A program made the position numbers and the translations under genes. Of a stretch of 8,042 bases of DNA, positions 1-5,844 are shown piece after piece. The stretch comes from Candidatus Woesebacteria bacterium (GTDB taxonomy: Bacteria; Patescibacteriota; Microgenomatia; UBA8517): the NCBI GenBank assembly GCA_027327685.1, contig DAHVYL010000025.1, positions 1 through 8,042 of the forward strand, written 5' to 3'. The notes under the pieces were generated by a model that saw nothing but the letters and a program-made list of their open reading frames with translations, was not told where the DNA came from and searched no databases. How positions within the stretch are numbered: position 1 is the first letter of the stretch; every line of letters begins with the position of its first letter.

Positions 1-698
1 TCAATTATTGGCACTGTAATGGTTTGTTTTATTTCACCAAAAGACTTGTTGACAGATTCTTGGATTTTCTGTTCTATTATTTTTTGAACCGTACCTGGGT
101 CAACTTTTATTGCTTGTGCAAGATTGAAGATTTTCTCCTTGTCCTGAGGTGTTAAAGCTATCTCAACCGGGTTTTCCTTAGGCGAAACAGTAATTTTTTT
201 GTTATTGAGTTCGTCTAATATTTTTATCTGTTCTGTTTTTGGGGTAACTTGAGTGGTCGGTTCTGCCGGTTCAGTTTTTGCCTGTTTGTTATAAGCTTCT
301 GTCTTTCTTTTTATCGCTTCCTGAACTTCTTTTTCTCCTTTTTCTTTTGCTGCTTGCGCTTCAGCTTCCCTTTTTTGTCTTTCAAGTTCCTGGAGCTCTC
401 TCGCTTCTTTGTCCGGCAGGTTTGAGTCGGTTGGTTTTTCCACGTCTTGATTATCTGAAGTAAGAGCTTCAACGGCTAACTGGGCTTTCTTTATGTTTTC
501 AAAATCTCTCTCGGATTTTATTAAAACTCCTGTAAGCCTGTAAACAAAATCTATAAAATCTTTGCGATTCTTCCAGTTAAACTCTCCTGAGACGTAGGGT
601 TTATCTGCTGCGTAAATTGCGTCTTCCGGGAAAAAATGGGTAAAAGCATCAATTAGATATTTCGTGTTTTCGGAAGTTAAACTAATTTTATTTGCCAT
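1..698 (-). CDS. Unrecognised helical, charged protein downstream of VirB4 (partial, C-terminus beyond window)
   Basis: An open frame starts at ATG 698-696 and stays open to the window edge, giving at least 232 residues with no stop. It begins MANKISLTSENTKYLIDAFT. Residues 1-80 look globular and mixed in composition (several aromatics, e.g. GEFNWKNRKDFIDFVYRL). Roughly residues 90-130 are very rich in Glu, Lys, Arg, Ala and Gln (ELQELERQKREAEAQAAKEK), which suggests a long charged helix or coiled coil. A Pro/Thr-rich linker follows, then a second helical region containing KVDPGTVQKIIEQKIQ. No signal peptide or membrane segment is visible. The ATG comes two bases after the VirB4 stop, so it is almost certainly in the same operon and may be translated by coupling, because no Shine-Dalgarno sequence precedes it. 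I do not recognise the family. A structural or adaptor role in the secretion apparatus is inferred from position only. Confidence 0.85.
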   Translation of the reverse strand, partial: MANKISLTSENTKYLIDAFTHFFPEDAIYAADKPYVSGEFNWKNRKDFIDFVYRLTGVLIKSERDFENIKKAQLAVEALTSDNQDVEKPTDSNLPDKEARELQELERQKREAEAQAAKEKGEKEVQEAIKRKTEAYNKQAKTEPAEPTTQVTPKTEQIKILDELNNKKITVSPKENPVEIALTPQDKEKIFNLAQAIKVDPGTVQKIIEQKIQESVNKSFGEIKQTITVPII

Positions 699-700
699 AA

Positions 701-2533
701 TTATTTATCGGAACGACTACTATCGGAGTAGGGGTTTGTTGATACTTTAATAACTTCCTGCGGTTTGGTTGTTATGATTTTATTTTCATTTTCCGATGCA
801 ACGATTCTGATTGGGGCATGGTGCGGGCCGGCAAAGAAAATTCCCTCTCCGACATTTGCGGCCAAAAGCAACCTTTTTTCTCCCTGGGAGAGATAGAAAA
901 CTTCACCGATCTTGTCAATTGCCGCGGGGGACTGTTTCAGCAGAAGCTGCATGGCGCTATTTGTGACAATTGCCTTACCGATGTCCTGTCCGAGGAAGTC
1001 TTCGACGTCCTGAGTGATTGTGGTGAGTCCTAGGAAGTATTTACGGGCCCTTTTGACAACACTCCATAAAAATTGTGCCGTGTCCGGATATCTCATCATA
1101 TGCCAGGCCTCATCGACAATCAGATTTCTTTTCTTGAGATCTTTTTTAACTCTGGTCCAAATGTAATCGAGAATGATGAACATAGCAATTGGGCGAAGTG
1201 CATCCTGTAAATCTTTGACGGAAAAAACAGTGAACGGATTTATGATATTAATGTTTGTCTGTTTGTCAAAAATCCCCACAAAGCTTCCCTTGACAAACTT
1301 TTCAAGCCTGGCTGCAAGATCCAATGCATCGGCAACCTCCATCCCTATAAGAGTCTTGTAAAGGTCTTCCATCAAAGGAGGTTCTTTTCCCTGGGTATCG
1401 GGATCCATGGTTATACCTTTGGCTTTATAGGTCATTATGAGGGCCCGATCTAAGATTGCCTCCTGTGTCGGAGTAATTGCCCCCATTATTACTTTCATGA
1501 GAGAGTGTAGGGAAAGAATCTTCAAACCCAGTTGGTTTTCCCCCTCCTCCCTGATTTGGGAAAGGTCAAAGGGGTTTATTTTAGCGGTTGAGTTATAGGA
1601 GAAGGAAATGTATTCGCCTCCGACCGCCTCGGCAATGGTTTTATATTCGCTCTCAGGATCGATGACAATTGTTTCAATTCCGACCATTAAAGATCTTATA
1701 GCCTCGAGTTTAACAAAATACGATTTTCCGGAACCCGATGTGGAAAATATGGACATATTGGCGTTTTGTAAACTGAATCTGTCAAAAATAATGAAAGACT
1801 CATTTTGGGAGTTTATGCCGTATAAAACACCACGGTCACTTGATAGTTCCGTAGAAGTAAGAGGGAAGGTTGTGGCAACAGAAGTTGTGTCCATATTCCT
1901 GGTGATATTGAGCCTGTCGATTCCGAACGGGGCAGTTGCCAGGAAACCCTCGGACATATCAAGCATTGCATGCTTGCTGACAATCATCAGAGAGCCTAGC
2001 TGGGATTCAACCTGCTTGGTTATCTGATTAAGTTCCTCGGGAGAATTGGCAGGAATTGTTATGTAAAATCCAAACTCATAAAAGCGCTCCACCCCTTTTA
2101 CAAGTTGTTCCTGAAGAGCCTGAGCATCCTCAAGTTTTGCCTGAGTTACTGGGTCGACTATTTTCCCTCGCTCTATGTCAGTCGTCATTTCCGCTTCCAT
2201 TTCGGCAATTTTGCGTCTCAAGTCGTCAAGTACGCTTTTTCCGTCAACAGGATAAATATAAAAAGCAATATCAAGCGAGGTATCAAGGTTGACAACAGGT
2301 TCAAGCCAGCCCGGGGCAACAAACCTCGGATAGCCTCCAACAAAAATAGTTCTGAAGTAGACATCGTTTATTTTTATGTAGTCAAAGTCCACCTCCACCG
2401 ATTGAGGTGAGACTACATCCAGTAAATTCATTTTTTGATTCATAACTGAAAAAGCCGGAGACACAATCGGGGGTTTGGTTTCGGGTTGCTGGGTAGTAGC
2501 CGGTTGTTGGTTTTTCCTGTCGTCCATATTCAT
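701..2533 (-). CDS. virB4: VirB4-type secretion ATPase
   Basis: This 610-residue protein has the VirB4/TrbE/TraC layout. A Gln/Thr/Pro-rich N-terminal tail (about 1-25) is followed by a VirB4 N-terminal domain (about 45-240) with an inserted charged helix near 101-148, then a RecA-like ATPase domain (about 245-590). The Walker A motif is STSGSGKS at 264-271, with Ser in place of the first Gly. IDPESEY at 291-297 fits the post-Walker-A acidic strand. Walker B is LIVDEAW at 471-477 (Asp474, Glu475), followed by the TITQD sensor-like motif at 505-509. In the family, VirB4 hydrolyses ATP at the cytoplasmic face of the inner membrane to power T4SS assembly and substrate transfer. Its length is a little below the roughly 800 residues of classical VirB4. 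The start at 2533 is favoured because its ATG overlaps the upstream TGA (ATGA) and a GAGGTGG lies 10 bases upstream; Met3 is a less likely start. No nearby relaxase or VirD4 defines the substrate. Confidence 0.95.
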   Translation of the reverse strand: MNMDDRKNQQPATTQQPETKPPIVSPAFSVMNQKMNLLDVVSPQSVEVDFDYIKINDVYFRTIFVGGYPRFVAPGWLEPVVNLDTSLDIAFYIYPVDGKSVLDDLRRKIAEMEAEMTTDIERGKIVDPVTQAKLEDAQALQEQLVKGVERFYEFGFYITIPANSPEELNQITKQVESQLGSLMIVSKHAMLDMSEGFLATAPFGIDRLNITRNMDTTSVATTFPLTSTELSSDRGVLYGINSQNESFIIFDRFSLQNANMSIFSTSGSGKSYFVKLEAIRSLMVGIETIVIDPESEYKTIAEAVGGEYISFSYNSTAKINPFDLSQIREEGENQLGLKILSLHSLMKVIMGAITPTQEAILDRALIMTYKAKGITMDPDTQGKEPPLMEDLYKTLIGMEVADALDLAARLEKFVKGSFVGIFDKQTNINIINPFTVFSVKDLQDALRPIAMFIILDYIWTRVKKDLKKRNLIVDEAWHMMRYPDTAQFLWSVVKRARKYFLGLTTITQDVEDFLGQDIGKAIVTNSAMQLLLKQSPAAIDKIGEVFYLSQGEKRLLLAANVGEGIFFAGPHHAPIRIVASENENKIITTKPQEVIKVSTNPYSDSSRSDK

Positions 2534-3228
2534 TTATTTAATACCACCTCGGGTTCCTTTTTGACTGCGGGTTTTTCCGGATTGTAAATCGAATAAAACA
2601 GGTTGATAAGTTCAGGAGTGGTAAGTTGTTTGAATTTAATTCCGAGCCTTCCCGCCTGACGCATCAGGTGATCGCGTCTCGGATAAAGAACAATCTTGGC
2701 CTTTTTGATGACATACGATTCGGCATAAGGAAGGGGCCCGCCCCTTTTTGTGATTGCGGCAACGGATTTGCCGACTCCCAACTCAAGAGGGGATAAATAA
2801 AGAACAACAAAAAATCTTTTTCCCAAAACATTTTTCTTCTTAACGGATTCACTGATAAAACTTTTATAATCCTGCATCAGTTTTGCGAGAAGAGGCTGGG
2901 TAAGTTTTTTTGCCTGCTCGTCCAGGAAGTTTAAATATGATGAAATATCCTTCTTTTGGGTTAAGACGACAATTTGGACAGAAAAGGTGAGGGAGTTTAT
3001 CATGGCGGCATAGGCCGCAATCACGGCTTCCTGTTCCTTTTCGGAAAGAAGACCGAAATTAAGGGAGGTAGATTCCATTACGAGGGAGGCCCCGCCGTCT
3101 TTATAGACAACAATGTCGTTTGTAATATCGGCAACAGGAACAAAATCCTGGGTGGTTGAAGCAATGGGTTTGTCGGGAATATTCAAAAACGGAATCTTGA
3201 ATTTTGGATTTGGAATTTTACTTGGCAT
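2530..3228 (-). CDS. TraC/VirB4-N-terminal-like small protein of the T4SS operon
   Basis: This 232-residue protein has no Walker motifs. Its segment from about 38 to 105 (DIVVYKDGGASLVMES, then FGLLSEKEQEAVIAAYAAMI, then SLTFSVQIVVLTQKKDISSY) resembles the beginning of TraC/VirB4 proteins. There, a strand pair carrying a conserved Asp-Gly is followed by an amphipathic helix and another strand. A Lys-rich helical region (about 106-137), a strand (FFVVLYLSPLE, 139-149) and a C-terminal helix-turn segment (about 184-215) follow. No signal peptide or membrane segment is visible, so it is probably cytoplasmic. The adjacent VirB4 keeps its own N-terminal domain, so this is an extra TraC-like partner rather than a simple broken-off half. 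Its ATG (3228) directly abuts the PrgI stop codon (TAAATG) and its TGA overlaps the VirB4 start. No SD is visible before it. A role as a VirB4 partner is inferred from similarity and position. Confidence 0.85.
   Translation of the reverse strand: MPSKIPNPKFKIPFLNIPDKPIASTTQDFVPVADITNDIVVYKDGGASLVMESTSLNFGLLSEKEQEAVIAAYAAMINSLTFSVQIVVLTQKKDISSYLNFLDEQAKKLTQPLLAKLMQDYKSFISESVKKKNVLGKRFFVVLYLSPLELGVGKSVAAITKRGGPLPYAESYVIKKAKIVLYPRRDHLMRQAGRLGIKFKQLTTPELINLFYSIYNPEKPAVKKEPEVVLNK
2544..2550 (-). promoter_or_regulatory. Shine-Dalgarno sequence for virB4
   Basis: Minus-strand GAGGTGG lies 10 bases before ATG 2533, inside the end of the preceding gene. It is the clearest ribosome binding site in the window. 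It supports Met1 rather than Met3 as the VirB4 start, and suggests that internal operon genes may use an SD while first genes do not. Confidence 0.6.
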
Positions 3229-4287
3229 TTAGTTATAAATTGTTTGGTTGGTTAAGGCTCCGGCTACCGGTTGCGCGTTTGTTTCCACCAGTTTCCGCCC
3301 TCCAACCAGAATCGGCGGAATAATGTCTCCCTTGGCTTCAAAGTTAACAGGCATAAATTGGTAGCCGTCTTTTTCACTGATAATGCTGTATTTTCCATTA
3401 TCAAGTGCCGTAACGGCTATGAAATGTCCGAGCTTGTTGCTTCTGAGAGCCCTGATCGGGCGTCCGTATTCATCTCTTACCTCAATGATTGCTCCTTCGA
3501 TAATTCTTCTGGACTCATCAACAACCTGCCCGACTATAACATTCGGACTTGTCGGAGGATTGGGCGGGGTTGCATCAATTGAAAAAATAGCTTCTTTTGT
3601 GGAAACAATTTCTTCTCCCGCAATAATAGGATTGACCTTTTGTGTTTGAATTTGTTCAGTTTGAAAACCTGTCTGGGTTTTTTCCTCGACCACCAGATGG
3701 GAAGGCTGCATAGGAGAAACCTTAACAGGAACGCTCACGGGAATTTCCAGCTTCTTTGGGGGGGCGGGCGGTGCAGCAGGACTTTGATTTGCGGTTGAAA
3801 CGGCAGGACCTTTTATGCCGGCAAAAATTCCGGATATGGCGGCAAGAAAACCCTGTTCCGCTCCCTCAAGTTTTGCAAGAGGGCCTGGGGCCACCCTGGC
3901 AGTTTCCAGATAATTTTTAAGAGCTGTATCCTGGACCTGGGTTTGGGGATTGGGAACATTGCTTGCAGGAGTCTCATCCTGGAAAAACTTTGGCGTCTCG
4001 GTTGTCTTTTTCCACTTAAAGAGAGTTGGAGAATAAATTGCTTTAAAAAAAGCAAAGATCCAGTTTTCCAGAGGACGCTCCTCAAGGGGTACAAAAGCCA
4101 TGGCAGCACCCAAAATTACGGAGAGAATTGCAAACGGCCACTTGATGATTCCGATTAGGGGAGAAGAATAAAAAATAAGACCGACCAGAAATCCTCCCGC
4201 AAGCTGGAAAAACTGTTTCAGGGTCATATCTCCCACCAGCCTAAACTGGTATGAAGAAATATTTTGTGGTATCGGATGTTGTTCCAT
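3229..4287 (-). CDS. PrgI-family T4SS membrane protein with C-terminal carboxypeptidase-regulatory-like domain
   Basis: This 352-residue protein is probably the first gene of the T4SS operon. Residues 1-95 match the PrgI family: a short N-terminus containing IPQNISSYQFRLVGDMTLKQ, a hydrophobic hairpin (membrane helices about 24-42 and 44-67), then VPLEERPLENWIFAFFKAIY. PrgI proteins, like VirB3, are small inner-membrane partners of VirB4. A linker (about 100-250) with Pro/Ala/Gln-rich stretches follows. Residues about 251-330 resemble a carboxypeptidase regulatory-like beta-sandwich: VIVGQVVDESRRIIEGAIIE, then GRPIRALRSNKLGHF, then GKYSIISEKDGYQF. This domain makes the protein about three times the usual PrgI length. 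The hairpin should leave both ends in the cytoplasm, an unusual place for such a domain. The only start signal is a weak AAGAG a few bases before the ATG. The PrgI assignment is strong; the C-terminal domain assignment is good but based on motifs read by eye. Confidence 0.93.
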   Translation of the reverse strand: MEQHPIPQNISSYQFRLVGDMTLKQFFQLAGGFLVGLIFYSSPLIGIIKWPFAILSVILGAAMAFVPLEERPLENWIFAFFKAIYSPTLFKWKKTTETPKFFQDETPASNVPNPQTQVQDTALKNYLETARVAPGPLAKLEGAEQGFLAAISGIFAGIKGPAVSTANQSPAAPPAPPKKLEIPVSVPVKVSPMQPSHLVVEEKTQTGFQTEQIQTQKVNPIIAGEEIVSTKEAIFSIDATPPNPPTSPNVIVGQVVDESRRIIEGAIIEVRDEYGRPIRALRSNKLGHFIAVTALDNGKYSIISEKDGYQFMPVNFEAKGDIIPPILVGGRKLVETNAQPVAGALTNQTIYN

Positions 4288-4313
4288 GCTCTTAAGGCAG
4301 GGCAGTGAGCATC

Positions 4314-4328
4314 AAAAGCGAGGCTTTT
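4314..4328. repeat. Small perfect hairpin near the PrgI start
   Basis: AAAAGC (4314-4319), GAG loop, GCTTTT (4323-4328). The 6-bp stem has only two G-C pairs and a 3-base loop, so it is weak. On the plus strand a few T residues follow, giving a marginal terminator-like shape, but no plus-strand gene ends here. It may be chance. Confidence 0.3.
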
Positions 4329-4354
4329 TAGTCTTTACCCTATACTTAAGAGTA

Positions 4355-4398
4355 CTTCGTGAAGAAGCAGTTTCAAGCGGTTCTGCTTTTCACGGAAG
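4355..4398. repeat. Imperfect inverted repeat, 15-bp stem with two single-base bulges
   Basis: The left arm CTTCGTGAAGAAGCAG (4355-4370) pairs with the right arm CTGCTTTTCACGGAAG (4383-4398). The paired blocks are 6, 5 and 4 bp, separated by one bulged base on each side, around a 12-base loop. Neither strand continues into a run of T, so a classical intrinsic terminator is unlikely. It lies 68 to 111 bases upstream of the PrgI start and could fold in the operon leader, end the upstream transcript, or bind a protein. Confidence 0.65.
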
Positions 4399-4455
4399 CT
4401 TGGTTTGTTGAAGAATTTTATCGTTCTTTGCTCATCACAACACACATTGAGCGAT

Positions 4456-5013
4456 TTAATCTTTTACCCCTTTAAGTTTTAGTAAGCCGTTTATAATAGT
4501 TTTCCTAATTGTATTTTCGAATAATTCTTTGTCACTTTCGTAAAGATCTTGTGAAAAGACTTCTTCAGAATCACTCTCAGAATGTCTATGGCTGTGGTAT
4601 TTAAAATCACCAGAAAGCTGCGTTCGTAATTTTACGGAACCATTATCACAAATAAAGGCACTTATACTTCCAACATGTGGGTTGCTTTTTGGGTACGAGA
4701 TATCTAAAGCGGATTTATAACCACTAGTTGTTTCATATTCTTCGAAACCACTGACACCAAATTCTTCTGTTTCTGAAAAATGAGCCCAATGAGAAATGAT
4801 CCCTTTGTTATCACAGAGTTCCCTATTTACTTCTTCGAATATAGAAATTATCGAAGACTCTATTTCTGGCAGTCTTTTTAAACTCTTCCTCTCAGAAAAT
4901 TCACGCAAAGAAGCGTGTTTAGCCTCATTAACCTTTCTGCCATTTTGAGCGTCTATTTCCCTTAATTCGTGCTCGGAAATTTTTGCTCTGGCTCTATCGT
5001 ATTCATTTTTCAT
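4456..5013 (-). CDS. Hypothetical protein, 185 residues
   Basis: I do not recognise this family. Residues 1-50 are strongly charged and predicted helical (ARAKISEHELREIDAQNGRK). Residues 50-68 form a further amphipathic helix. The middle (about 72-140) looks like a small alternating strand domain (SGYKSALDISYPKS, then VGSISAFICDNGSVKLRTQL). A His/Ser/acidic segment with YHSHRHSESDSEE (139-151) follows, and the protein ends in a Lys-rich helix. There is no signal peptide, membrane span or catalytic motif that I can defend. The start at 5013 is supported by a promoter whose -10 ends nine bases before the ATG; there is no SD. The gene looks more A+T-rich than the T4SS operon (for example 17 of 60 bases G+C at 4501-4560). 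It lies in the same frame as the upstream protease, separated by a TGA and 11 sense codons, so a former or conditional fusion is possible. Confidence 0.8.
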   Translation of the reverse strand: MKNEYDRARAKISEHELREIDAQNGRKVNEAKHASLREFSERKSLKRLPEIESSIISIFEEVNRELCDNKGIISHWAHFSETEEFGVSGFEEYETTSGYKSALDISYPKSNPHVGSISAFICDNGSVKLRTQLSGDFKYHSHRHSESDSEEVFSQDLYESDKELFENTIRKTIINGLLKLKGVKD

Positions 5014-5022
5014 CTTGACGCG

Positions 5023-5050
5023 AGTGTAACAACTATAGGAGAAAAGTCAA
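5023..5050 (-). promoter_or_regulatory. Sigma70-type promoter for the 185-residue gene, near-leaderless
   Basis: On the minus strand, -35 TTGACT (5050-5045) and -10 TACACT (5028-5023) are separated by 16 bases. The -35 overlaps the TGA stop of the upstream protease gene. Transcription starting about seven bases after the -10 would begin near 5016, three bases before the ATG at 5013. No Shine-Dalgarno sequence fits in that space. Confidence 0.6.
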
Positions 5051-5775
5051 GTATGGGGGTTGTAATTGGCTTTTTCAAGAATGAGATGACTGTCCATTTT
5101 GGCGACATCTTTCATCTTGTACATTGGATTTGCTTCAAAAAACGCTTTTACAATAGATTTTCCCAGTGTGTAACCTGTCCACAACGGGTGTTTCTTGTCT
5201 CTTGCAAAGAACCAGTCTTCGGTAGGCAGTGCATTTAGTTTCGGTAGAGCCATTCTCCACTCATCAATCTCTTGTTGTAGAGTTAAATTGTTGCCCCAAG
5301 GAGTTTTTCCAAGATTTTCCCAATGTTCTTCATAATATGTGGCCAACCCCTCATTAATTATTTTGTCTAGAAGTGTCTCGTTTTTTAACCCACATTGACT
5401 CCTCTTTATGTGGACAAGCTCGTGTGCAATCTGTGGGTTACGATATTTGTTGATGCTCTCAATAATTTGTGGGTGTTGGGGATCGATGTATAAAACAACC
5501 TCATTGGATGAGTTTGTTCTGCCTCCAAGACCCAACGAAGGAATAACAAAATGTCTTTCTTCGTCGTTGGGAATGCGTGTAATTATTTTTATTGATTTGT
5601 TAATATCAAGTTCTTTAGCCACTTTTGTGGCAGTTTCCAGAGTTGACTCCGGTATTTTGAGTTTAGATATCTCTTCCCGTATCGGAGATTTTTGGAATCG
5701 CGCATCTGAAAGGTATTCAAACTCACAAGAAGCAAAAATACCACCTTCTTGTTCGATTCTACTGTTACGATCCAT
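5047..5775 (-). CDS. Putative zinc metalloprotease, DUF2268-like (HExxH)
   Basis: This 242-residue protein carries the zincin motif HELVH at 118-122 (His118 and His122 as zinc ligands, Glu119 as catalytic base). NEGLATYYEE at 141-150 follows, with Glu142 the probable third ligand, and then a late WTGYTLG motif at 199-205. This order of HExxH + about 20 residues + EGLA + GYxLG is what I associate with the DUF2268 putative Zn-dependent protease family. Residues 30-65 are helical, and 85-100 contain a strand ending VVLYIDPQ. There is no signal peptide or membrane segment, so it is predicted to be cytoplasmic. Substrates are unknown. The start at 5775 is supported by a TATAAT box seven bases upstream; no SD is present. 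It ends in TGA and is divergent from the 719-residue gene, sharing its control region. The family call is by motif; another gluzincin family is possible. Confidence 0.85.
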   Translation of the reverse strand: MDRNSRIEQEGGIFASCEFEYLSDARFQKSPIREEISKLKIPESTLETATKVAKELDINKSIKIITRIPNDEERHFVIPSLGLGGRTNSSNEVVLYIDPQHPQIIESINKYRNPQIAHELVHIKRSQCGLKNETLLDKIINEGLATYYEEHWENLGKTPWGNNLTLQQEIDEWRMALPKLNALPTEDWFFARDKKHPLWTGYTLGKSIVKAFFEANPMYKMKDVAKMDSHLILEKANYNPHT

Positions 5776-5782
5776 ATACTCA

Positions 5783-5812
5783 ATTATATATCAGGAATAT
5801 TCATTATTTTCA
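5783..5812 (-). promoter_or_regulatory. Leaderless promoter of the metalloprotease gene
   Basis: A perfect minus-strand -10 TATAAT lies at 5788-5783, and only seven bases separate it from ATG 5775. The predicted transcription start (about 5776) is essentially the start codon, so the mRNA should be leaderless. The -35 is poor: TGAAAA at 5812-5807 with an 18-base spacer. Confidence 0.55.
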
Positions 5813-5838
5813 CTTTTTACCCACAAATGTTATATAAT
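5809..5838 (+). promoter_or_regulatory. Leaderless promoter of the 719-residue gene
   Basis: A perfect -10 TATAAT lies at 5833-5838, six bases before ATG 5845. The predicted start of transcription falls on the A of the ATG. A partial -35, TTCACT (5809-5814, 18-base spacer), overlaps the -35 of the divergent protease promoter. This placement rules out the longer open frame that starts at 5749, because its first 32 codons would run through the promoter. Confidence 0.6.
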
Positions 5839-5844
5839 TTGCAT

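Larger units (their letters stand above)
4288..4455. other. Non-coding gap upstream of the T4SS operon
   Basis: This 168-base gap separates the stop of the 185-residue gene from the PrgI start, and it is the longest gene-free stretch in the window. No ORF longer than a few codons exists here on the minus strand. It holds a large imperfect hairpin and a small perfect one, listed separately. No TATAAT-like box lies close to the PrgI start, unlike at the other three promoters. A possible minus-strand TTGAAA followed 16 bases later by TACTCT is too weak to call. The operon may have a longer structured leader, or may be transcribed from upstream. Confidence 0.6.

Noticed and set aside
278..463. 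Leucine- and phenylalanine-rich plus-strand ORF resembling a small membrane protein
   Set aside because: It is the antisense reading of the Glu/Lys-rich coiled-coil part of the minus-strand gene, which creates Leu/Phe/Ser-rich shadows.
1608..2027. 139-codon plus-strand ORF
   Set aside because: It lies entirely antisense to the well-supported VirB4 ATPase, including its Walker A region, and resembles no protein.
4355..4398. Intrinsic terminator for the upstream minus-strand genes
   Set aside because: The stem is good, but the minus strand continues with TACTCTTAAG rather than a T-run, so only an inverted repeat is called.
4288..4455. tRNA or other small RNA gene in the intergenic gap
   Set aside because: No cloverleaf, no T-loop consensus and no conserved RNA motif could be found; only two hairpins are supported.
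5047..5049. UGA read as glycine, as in Gracilibacteria/Absconditabacteria
   Set aside because: The VirB4 and 719-residue genes contain many Gly codons and no in-frame TGA, and another TGA ends the TraC-like gene at an ATGA junction. The standard stop meaning fits better.
5749..5844. Longer start for the 719-residue protein, adding 32 hydrophobic residues that resemble a signal peptide or membrane helix
   Set aside because: The extension would translate the divergent promoter region, including the TATAAT at 5833-5838, and overlap the protease gene's first codons. ATG 5845 fits a leaderless start.
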